NCBI GenBank assembly: GCA_009779525.1
Contig: WREB01000107.1
Location: 1 to 5,341 of the forward strand
Origin: Defluviitaleaceae bacterium
GTDB lineage: Bacteria; Bacillota_A; Clostridia; Lachnospirales; WQUN01
Length of the DNA: 5,341 bases
Reading direction: 5' to 3'
Under the pieces are notes generated by a model. The model was not told the DNA's origin. It did no database searches and saw nothing but the letters and a program-made list of their open reading frames with translations. Both the position numbers and the translations under genes were made by a program. This document shows positions 1-4,264 of this stretch, in pieces; within the stretch, counting starts at the first letter, position 1; each line of letters starts with the position of its first letter.

Positions 1-872
1 AGAGGCATGCACGCGTCGATTTCGTATTCCTCGAACATCGCGGGCGAAACGGTCGAGAACATCTGCGCGAGCCCGAACATCCACATGTTTTTTGTCAGCG
101 GTTTGAGCGGGTCGTACGGTTTGCCCGGGAGCTCGTCGGTCCAGGCGCCGGTGCAGTGCACTAATTCTTGCGGCCCTGCCATAAGGCCCAAAGCCTCCGC
201 CTGGTCGAGCATGTCCATGTAGCCCGAAACGACTTTTTTTGTCAGCGCCGTCATAAATTCCGGATCGTCGGCAAGCGCGAACAGCACGTTTTCGACGCCC
301 ATCCAGGTGGCGATCGGGTCCCAAACTGACAGGTAGGGATCGAGTCCGACCATTTTGACTTCCAGTATCCCTTCGAATATTTCGCTTGCAAAATCGTGCC
401 GCCGGTTTGTTTCCGCTTCGTCGTGCCCGACGTTCGGCCTTCCGATTTTTTCCAGATCGGCGGTTGTTTTGAATTGGTTGTCGTAGCGGTGCGAAAATAT
501 ATCGCTCGTTTCGTCACCGTGGATCCTCTCCGCTTGGGCAAGCACGCCGAAGCCCGTTCCCGTAATCGCCTTGCCGACGCGGACGAAATTTTCGACGCGC
601 ATGTCGGCGGGAAGACGCTTCCATTTATACAACTGCATCCTCAGCGAATTTTCCAAGCCCCTCGCCTCCGCCCCTTCGCAGCGCAAGGTAAGCGAATCGT
701 CCGATTTAAACTCGTTCCAGCAGATCTGGTCTATCATCACCATCGGCCGAACCGGCTTCAGGCCGTTTAATTTTTTCCATAGCGCCCGCGTTTTTTCCTG
801 CTTTGGGAGCGCCGCGATCTCCGCCGTCTCTTTCGCGAGTTCGCGAAGTATTTTTATGTCGTTTATATCCAT
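1..872 (-). CDS. Uroporphyrinogen decarboxylase (URO-D) superfamily protein, methyltransferase-like, partial (C-terminus beyond the window)
   Basis: The minus-strand frame is open from ATG at 872 to the window edge (290 complete codons, no stop). The product begins MDINDIKILRELAKE and contains RPMVMIDQICWNE (residues about 42-54), VWDPIATW (183-190), VHCTGAWTDELPG (238-250) and MWMFGLAQMFSTVSPAM (263-279). I recognise this pattern from the large URO-D-fold family in anaerobic Firmicutes. The family is related to corrinoid/CoM methyltransferases of the MtaA/MtbA type, and members are about 400 residues, so roughly a quarter is missing. It lacks the arginine-rich RQAGRYLPEY signature of true HemE, so heme synthesis is unlikely. 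The SD GGGAGG (minus strand, 885-880) lies inside the 3' end of the upstream reductase gene, 7 nt before the ATG. The two stop/start signals are 4 nt apart, so the genes are probably cotranscribed and translationally coupled. Substrate unknown; a methyl-transfer role is inferred from the family only. Confidence 0.8.
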   Translation of the reverse strand, partial: MDINDIKILRELAKETAEIAALPKQEKTRALWKKLNGLKPVRPMVMIDQICWNEFKSDDSLTLRCEGAEARGLENSLRMQLYKWKRLPADMRVENFVRVGKAITGTGFGVLAQAERIHGDETSDIFSHRYDNQFKTTADLEKIGRPNVGHDEAETNRRHDFASEIFEGILEVKMVGLDPYLSVWDPIATWMGVENVLFALADDPEFMTALTKKVVSGYMDMLDQAEALGLMAGPQELVHCTGAWTDELPGKPYDPLKPLTKNMWMFGLAQMFSTVSPAMFEEYEIDACMP

Positions 873-876
873 TTTC

Positions 877-1758
877 CTACCTCCCGTAATTTTCGTTTAC
901 GTATTTTACGGCCTGCGTACCGGCCAGGGCGCCCTCGTACGCCGCCTTGACGATCTGACGCATTCCGCCCGTGCAGTCGCCCGCCGCGAACAAGCCCTTC
1001 ACGCTTGTTTGCATACTTCCGTCAACGGCGATCCCGTCGCCGTCGACGTAGGCCCCGATTTTTTTCGCAAGCTCCGCGCTTCCCGCGACTCCTTCCGCCA
1101 CAAACAGGCCGCTTAACTCGAGTTCGTCGCCGTCGGCAAAGACGACGCCTTCCAAGCGTTCGCTTCCCTTAAGCGCGGTGATTTTCTTATCGATAATCTT
1201 AAATCCGTCGGGAAACGCCGCTTCCGGTTTTTTTCCGTTGGTCAAGACGGCGACCCCGCCCGCGACCCTTGCCAGCGTCTTCGCTTCGTTTTGCGCGTAT
1301 TTGCCGGAACCGAGCACCGCGACGCTTTTGCTCCTGTAAAAAAACGCGTCGCACGTGGAGCAGTAGCTCACCCCCCGGCCCTCGTACGATTCGAGGTCTT
1401 TGATCGAAGGCGCGAAACGGACCGCGCCGGTAGCGAGTATAATCGCGCGCGCCTTAAAGCTACCGCAATCCGCGCCGATCTCAAAAAAACCGCCCGCTTC
1501 GCCGTCGATTGGGCTTATCTCAAAAACTTCCCCGTCCGCGAAGCTCGCCCCAAGCCTTTTCGCCTGGTTTACGCCTGCTTGCAAAAGGCATTCGCCCGAA
1601 ACGGTTTTTTCGAAGCCGTAGTAGTTTTCGATTTCCGGCGCCTTTTGCAACGCGCCGCCGTCCCTGCCGACGACTTGCGCGTCAAGCCCCGCGCGAACGC
1701 AGTAGATCGCCGACGAAATTCCGGCGGGCCCCTTGCCAATAATTAAAACGTCGCGCGT
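877..1758 (-). CDS. Thioredoxin-reductase-like NAD(P)/FAD-dependent oxidoreductase, apparent non-canonical ACG start
   Basis: This cytoplasmic flavoprotein of the thioredoxin reductase fold has 293 residues from the proposed start, near the family's roughly 300. In order it shows the FAD dinucleotide motif GKGPAG (8-13), a redox-active CSTC pair followed by Asp (Cys133, Cys136), a second nucleotide-binding motif GSGKYA (150-155), and the C-terminal FAD motif GLFAAGDCTGG plus RQIV (255-270). The NADPH 2'-phosphate motif HRRxxxR that follows the second domain's beta strand is replaced by TNGKK. Thioredoxin/NADPH use is therefore not assured and the electron donor may differ. No ATG, GTG or TTG lies in frame between the upstream TAA and the FAD motif. 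The first ordinary candidate, TTG at 1650, would delete that motif. ACG at 1758-1756 sits 6 nt after GGGGGG and gives a normal N-terminus, M-RDVLIIGKGPAG. The stop is TAG at 879-877. It is first in an operon with the URO-D-like gene. Confidence 0.85.
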   Translation of the reverse strand, partial: TRDVLIIGKGPAGISSAIYCVRAGLDAQVVGRDGGALQKAPEIENYYGFEKTVSGECLLQAGVNQAKRLGASFADGEVFEISPIDGEAGGFFEIGADCGSFKARAIILATGAVRFAPSIKDLESYEGRGVSYCSTCDAFFYRSKSVAVLGSGKYAQNEAKTLARVAGGVAVLTNGKKPEAAFPDGFKIIDKKITALKGSERLEGVVFADGDELELSGLFVAEGVAGSAELAKKIGAYVDGDGIAVDGSMQTSVKGLFAAGDCTGGMRQIVKAAYEGALAGTQAVKYVNENYGR

Positions 1759-1795
1759 TTTTAACCCCCCGCAAATAAAATTTCGTTAATACTTA

Positions 1796-1812
1796 GCCGC
1801 GCATGTCGCGGC
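1796..1812 (-). other. Small GC hairpin in the reductase 5' leader
   Basis: GCCGCG (1796-1801) and CGCGGC (1807-1812) form a perfect 6-bp stem with a 5-nt loop. It lies about 40 nt upstream of the proposed reductase start, within the expected minus-strand leader. No U-tract follows it in either direction, so it is not an intrinsic terminator. It could stabilise the leader or be incidental in GC-rich DNA. Confidence 0.3.
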
Positions 1813-1828
1813 GCGCGGTCTCGCCTAT

Positions 1829-1857
1829 AATATAATGCATGCCGGCGTAAAATAAAA
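1829..1857 (-). promoter_or_regulatory. Candidate sigma-70 promoter for the reductase/URO-D operon (weak)
   Basis: On the minus strand TATATT (1834-1829) matches the -10 consensus at 5 of 6 positions. TTTTAT (1857-1852), 17 nt upstream, is only a 3 of 6 match to -35. The -35 falls in the centre and edge of the 1842-1863 inverted repeat. Transcription would start near 1822 and leave a leader of about 60 nt before the proposed ACG start. The AT-rich core reads TATAATATAAT on the plus strand, but no plausible -35 lies upstream in that direction. Confidence 0.3.
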
Positions 1858-1863
1858 CGCCGG
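1842..1863. repeat. Inverted repeat, candidate operator in the divergent intergenic region
   Basis: CCGGCGT (1842-1848) and ACGCCGG (1857-1863) are exact reverse complements separated by the A-rich 8-mer AAAATAAA. No gene ends nearby on either strand and no U-tract flanks the stem, so a terminator role is unlikely. Its place over the weak leftward -35 and about 40 bp upstream of the rightward -35 suits a dimeric regulator site. That role is inference. Confidence 0.4.
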
Positions 1864-1902
1864 TTGATTATTTCGCCTGAGGAAATATTTTACCTGGGAA
1901 AT

Positions 1903-1931
1903 TTGACACGCGCCGGGCTTTGTGCTAACAT
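1903..1931 (+). promoter_or_regulatory. Strong sigma-70 promoter for rpmG-secE-nusG-rplK-rplA
   Basis: The -35 TTGACA (1903-1908) is a perfect consensus. After a 17-nt spacer comes -10 TAACAT (1926-1931), preceded by an extended -10 TG dinucleotide (1923-1924). The predicted transcription start is near A1939, giving a leader of about 60 nt to the rpmG ATG. It is by far the best promoter in the window and suits highly expressed translation genes. Confidence 0.85.
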
Positions 1932-1958
1932 CCGGTTCAGTTTATAGAGGCGCGGGTC

Positions 1959-1968
1959 TTTTTTTTTT
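1959..1968 (+). other. T10 tract in the rpmG leader
   Basis: Ten consecutive T residues begin about 20 nt after the predicted start site. No stem-loop precedes them, so they do not form an intrinsic terminator. A U-tract so early in a ribosomal-protein transcript could act in ribosome binding or transcript slippage, but nothing in the sequence proves this. Confidence 0.4.
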
Positions 1969-1998
1969 GCTTAACGAATAAGTATGCGGAGGTTTGGA

Positions 1999-2148
1999 AT
2001 GAGGACAAGGATCACGCTCGCTTGCGTAGACTGCAAGCAGCGCAACTACAACACGATGAAGGAAAAGAAGAACCACCCCGACAGGATGGAGACGAAGAAG
2101 TTCTGCCGCTATTGCAATAAACATACGGTCCACAGGGAAACGAAATAA
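1999..2148 (+). CDS. rpmG: 50S ribosomal protein L33, zinc-ribbon form
   Basis: This 49-residue protein begins [19 protein letters not shown] and ends HTVHRETK, matching L33 in length and sequence. Two Cys pairs, C9/C12 and C36/C39, form the zinc-binding site of the C+ paralogue; many bacteria also carry a C-minus copy elsewhere. L33 is a small protein of the large ribosomal subunit near the E site. The ATG follows GGAGG (1988-1992) with 6-nt spacing. It is the first gene after the strong promoter, and secE follows 17 nt later, the usual rpmG-secE-nusG order in Firmicutes. Confidence 0.96.
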   Translation: MRTRITLACVDCKQRNYNTMKEKKNHPDRMETKKFCRYCNKHTVHRETK

Positions 2149-2165
2149 AATTTCGGGAGGCGCAT

Positions 2166-2414
2166 ATGGCGGACGAAAAAAAACCGCGCGCTAAGAAAAA
2201 GGACAGGGCCGAAGAGGGCGAAAGGAACTTCATCGTCGCGAAGTTCGTCGAGTATAGGTCGGAGTTTCGCAAGATCGTCTGGCCCTCGCGCGAGGAGCTT
2301 TTGAAGCACACCATCACCACCATCGTTATTTCGCTGATATTCGGCGTGATTATTGCGGTCATGGACGGCGCGTTTTCGTACATCTTCAACAACGCCGTCA
2401 ATTGGTTCGCCTAA
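2166..2414 (+). CDS. secE: Preprotein translocase subunit SecE
   Basis: This 82-residue protein is the short single-span SecE of most bacteria outside the enterics, which have a longer three-span form. Residues 1-20 are a charged, lysine-rich cytoplasmic tail. FRKIVWPSREEL (34-45) is the conserved amphipathic helix with the signature Trp-Pro. About residues 50-72 form one hydrophobic transmembrane helix. SecE clamps the two halves of SecY in the SecYEG channel of the inner membrane. The ATG follows GGGAGG (2155-2160) by 5 nt. nusG begins 15 nt after the stop, so the two are surely cotranscribed. Confidence 0.96.
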   Translation: MADEKKPRAKKKDRAEEGERNFIVAKFVEYRSEFRKIVWPSREELLKHTITTIVISLIFGVIIAVMDGAFSYIFNNAVNWFA

Positions 2415-2429
2415 GCGCGGGGCCGGCTG

Positions 2430-2984
2430 ATGATCGAGGAAGAAATGGAAGCGGCGGAAGTCAAGGAAGCAAAGGAAGCGAAATGGTATGTGGTGCATAC
2501 CTATTCGGGCTATGAAAACAAGGTAAAGGCTAATATAGAGAAGATCATCGAAAACCGGAACATGCAGGATGTGATAGACCAGGTGGTCGTGCCTACCCAG
2601 GACGGCATCGAAATGAAGAACGGGCGCAAAAAAGCCGTCCAGCATAAAATCCTGCCGGGGTACGTGCTGCTTAAGATGATTATGAACGACGATTCCTGGT
2701 ACGTCGTGCGCAACACGCGCGGCGTCACCAGCTTCGTGGGCCCCGGATCGAAGCCCGTCGCGCTTACCGACGAGGAGATCATTTCCATGGGGATAGAGAT
2801 CCCCGACATCGAGCTCGACTTGAACGTCGACGAAATCGTCAAGGTTATCGCCGGCCCGTTCGAAGGCTCGATCGGCAACGTGAAGGAAATCAACGCCCAA
2901 AAGAAAACGGTGAAGATACGGCTGTCCATCTTCGGAAGGGAAACTTTCGTCGAATTGGACTACCATATGCTGCAGCGCGTCTGA
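2430..2984 (+). CDS. nusG: Transcription termination/antitermination factor NusG
   Basis: This 184-residue protein binds RNA polymerase and modulates elongation, pausing and termination. The NGN domain begins at KWYVVHTYSGYENKV (18-32), followed by KILPGYVL (73-80) and RNTRGVTSFVGPG (94-106). The C-terminal KOW domain contains VKVIAGPFEGSIGNVKEIN (137-155). Length matches the family. The start is uncertain: ATG at 2430 has only a G-rich stretch upstream, whereas in-frame ATG at 2445 follows GAGGA (2436-2440) by 4 nt and would give 179 residues. The extra residues are Glu-rich and fit either choice. It ends 77 nt before rplK, across the leader that holds the proposed L1-binding structure. Confidence 0.96.
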   Translation: MIEEEMEAAEVKEAKEAKWYVVHTYSGYENKVKANIEKIIENRNMQDVIDQVVVPTQDGIEMKNGRKKAVQHKILPGYVLLKMIMNDDSWYVVRNTRGVTSFVGPGSKPVALTDEEIISMGIEIPDIELDLNVDEIVKVIAGPFEGSIGNVKEINAQKKTVKIRLSIFGRETFVELDYHMLQRV

Positions 2985-2996
2985 CGCTCTGCGATA

Positions 2997-3011
2997 CGCG
3001 GCCAGTCCGCG
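2997..3011 (+). other. Hairpin in the nusG-rplK spacer
   Basis: CGCGG (2997-3001) and CCGCG (3007-3011) form a 5-bp stem with loop CCAGT, 12 nt after the nusG stop. No U-tract follows, so it is not a terminator. It stands directly before the proposed L1 site and might stack on it or protect the processed end of the message. Confidence 0.35.
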
Positions 3012-3016
3012 AATGA

Positions 3017-3049
3017 GTGGGAGGGCGCGCAAAGCGCCCGCCGAACCAC
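3017..3049 (+). promoter_or_regulatory. Candidate ribosomal protein L1 autoregulatory site (rplK leader, 23S rRNA mimic)
   Basis: An outer helix GUGG (3017-3020)/CCAC (3046-3049) is followed on the 5' side by GA (3021-3022). Next comes an inner helix GGGCGC (3023-3028)/GCGCCC (3034-3039) with loop GCAAA, and on the 3' side an asymmetric bulge GCCGAA (3040-3045). The L1 site of 23S rRNA has the same plan: a GUGG/CCAC-type helix, GA opposite a longer bulge starting with G, then a GC helix. The 8-mer GUGGGAGG also occurs there, from memory of the E. coli sequence. The outer helix ends at the rplK SD (GGAGG, 3052-3056), so bound L1 should block ribosome entry. L1 repression of the L11-L1 operon is established in E. 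coli and archaea; its operation here is inferred. Confidence 0.65.
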
Positions 3050-3061
3050 GAGGAGGAAAAA

Positions 3062-3487
3062 ATGGCAAAGAAAGTGACTGGTTACGTCAAGCTTCAAATC
3101 ACCGCGGGCAAGGCGACGCCCGCCCCGCCGGTAGGGCCCGCGCTGGGCCAGCACGGCGTCAACATCATGGGCTTTTGCAAGGAGTTCAACGAGCGGACGC
3201 AATCGCAGGCGGGGCTGATAATCCCGGTGGTGATCACCGTCTACCAGGACAAGAGCTTCTCATTCATCACGAAGACGCCGCCGGCGGCGGTGCTTTTAAA
3301 AAAGGCTTGCAACATCGAGTCGGGCTCGCCGGTCCCAAACAAGCAGAAAGTCGCGACGATTTCGCGCGACGAAGTCCGGAAGATAGCCGAGCAGAAGATG
3401 CCGGATCTAAACGCGGCAAACATCGAGACGGCGACTAGCATGATCGCGGGTACCGCCCGAAGCATGGGCATAACCGTGACGGACTGA
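3062..3487 (+). CDS. rplK: 50S ribosomal protein L11
   Basis: The 141-residue length is the usual one for L11. The N-terminal domain begins [19 protein letters not shown]. The proline-rich helix region with P22, P23 and P26 ([19 protein letters not shown], 21-39) is the thiostrepton-contact face. The C-terminal RNA-binding domain runs from about residue 70 and contains [12 protein letters not shown] and the closing helix with [10 protein letters not shown]11 binds the GTPase-associated centre of 23S rRNA and supports elongation-factor action and RelA activation. ATG at 3062 follows GGAGG (3052-3056) by 5 nt. An upstream in-frame GTG at 3017 would add 15 unlikely residues and lies in the leader structure, so it was not chosen. 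rplA follows 13 nt later. Confidence 0.97.
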   Translation: MAKKVTGYVKLQITAGKATPAPPVGPALGQHGVNIMGFCKEFNERTQSQAGLIIPVVITVYQDKSFSFITKTPPAAVLLKKACNIESGSPVPNKQKVATISRDEVRKIAEQKMPDLNAANIETATSMIAGTARSMGITVTD

Positions 3488-3500
3488 GGGAGGGACCGGT

Positions 3501-4196
3501 ATGAAGCGCGGAAAAAAATATAAAGAAAAAGCTAAGCTCGTCGACAGGCTAAAGCAGTACGACGTAACCGAGGCGATCGACCTCGTCTTGCAGACCACCG
3601 TGGCGAAGTTCGACGAAACCGTCGAGGCGCACATCAGGCTCGGAGTCGATTCGCGCCACGCGGACCAACAGGTAAGGGGCGCGGTCGTGCTGCCCCACGG
3701 CACCGGAAAAAAACTTAGGATCCTCGTCTTCGCGAAGGGCGATAAGGCGACTGAGGCCGAGGCGGCCGGAGCGGACTATGTCGGGGCCGAGGAACTAGTC
3801 GCAAAAATCCAGGGCGAGAATTGGTTCGAATTCGACGTCGTGGTCGCGACGCCCGACATGATGGGAGTCGTGGGCCGGATCGGCCGGGTGCTCGGCCCCA
3901 AGGGCCTTATGCCGAACCCAAAGGCCGGGACGGTGAGCGCCGACATAACGAAGGCGGTGACCGACATCAAGGCCGGCAAGATTGAATACAGGCTCGACAA
4001 GACGAACATCATCCACGTCCCGATCGGTAAAGTCTCTTTCGGGACCGATAAACTTCGGGACAACTTCCAAACCCTGATGGGCGCGGTCATCAAGGCGAAG
4101 CCCGCCGCGGCAAAGGGGACGTACCTGCGGAGCGTCGTGCTAGCTAGCACGATGGGTCCCGGGGTTAAAATAAATCCGTTGAGGGCTTCGGAATAA
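3501..4196 (+). CDS. rplA: 50S ribosomal protein L1
   Basis: This 231-residue protein matches the bacterial L1 length. Domain I elements are [14 protein letters not shown] (37-50) and the returning C-terminal segment. Domain II spans about residues 68-158 and holds [12 protein letters not shown] (118-129) and the hallmark [15 protein letters not shown] (131-145). L1 forms the mobile stalk at the ribosomal E site, and in several organisms represses its own operon by binding a leader that resembles its rRNA site. Such a structure is present upstream of rplK here. ATG at 3501 follows GGAGGGA (3488-3494). The stop is followed by an intrinsic terminator, and no rplJ or rplL comes next. Confidence 0.97.
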   Translation: MKRGKKYKEKAKLVDRLKQYDVTEAIDLVLQTTVAKFDETVEAHIRLGVDSRHADQQVRGAVVLPHGTGKKLRILVFAKGDKATEAEAAGADYVGAEELVAKIQGENWFEFDVVVATPDMMGVVGRIGRVLGPKGLMPNPKAGTVSADITKAVTDIKAGKIEYRLDKTNIIHVPIGKVSFGTDKLRDNFQTLMGAVIKAKPAAAKGTYLRSVVLASTMGPGVKINPLRASE

Positions 4197-4207
4197 TAGA
4201 CGGCAAT

Positions 4208-4252
4208 AAAGGCCGGCAGGCGCGGGAGGACCGCCGCCCGCCGGCTTTTTTT
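4208..4252 (+). terminator. Intrinsic terminator closing the ribosomal-protein operon
   Basis: GCCGGC (4212-4217) pairs with GCCGGC (4240-4245). Inside it GGCG/CGCC and CGG/CCG add further pairs around a GAGGA loop, with a mismatch and a bulged base. Seven T residues (4246-4252) follow at once. AAA at 4208-4210 can also pair into the T-tract, giving some bidirectional character. It starts about 12 nt after the rplA stop codon. The SD of the next gene (AGGAG, 4253-4257) begins at the very next base. Confidence 0.9.
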
Positions 4253-4264
4253 AGGAGCGCGCAA

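Noticed and set aside
251..541. Minus-strand frame of 96 codons
   Set aside because: It is a +1/+2 frame shadow within the URO-D-like gene; the true frame is open from 872 to the window edge.
1..872. HemE (uroporphyrinogen decarboxylase of heme synthesis)
   Set aside because: The HemE N-terminal Arg-rich signature is missing and the sequence matches the methyltransferase-like branch of the superfamily.
396..1116. Overlapping plus-strand open frames of 124 and 181 codons
   Set aside because: They run antisense to the URO-D-like and reductase genes, whose protein motifs are unmistakable on the minus strand.
1826..1836. Plus-strand promoter at the TATAATATAAT sequence
   Set aside because: The regions 17 nt upstream (ATGTCG, GCGGCG) do not resemble a -35 and a far better promoter lies at 1903-1931.
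1759..1998. Cobalamin or other riboswitch ahead of the reductase/URO-D operon
   Set aside because: No conserved B12-box or other riboswitch core was seen in the leader on either strand; only short hairpins are present.
3023..3039. Intrinsic terminator between nusG and rplK
   Set aside because: The GGGCGC/GCGCCC stem has no following U-tract; the leader fits an L1-binding structure better.
3017..3061. Longer L11 starting at GTG 3017
   Set aside because: The added 15 residues are not L11-like and the ATG at 3062 has an ideal SD and gives the standard 141-residue protein.
2109..3068. Minus-strand open frame of 319 codons opposite secE and nusG
   Set aside because: It lies wholly antisense to two clearly recognised genes, has a His/Asp/Leu-rich composition typical of the reverse frame of GC-rich DNA, and matches no family I know.
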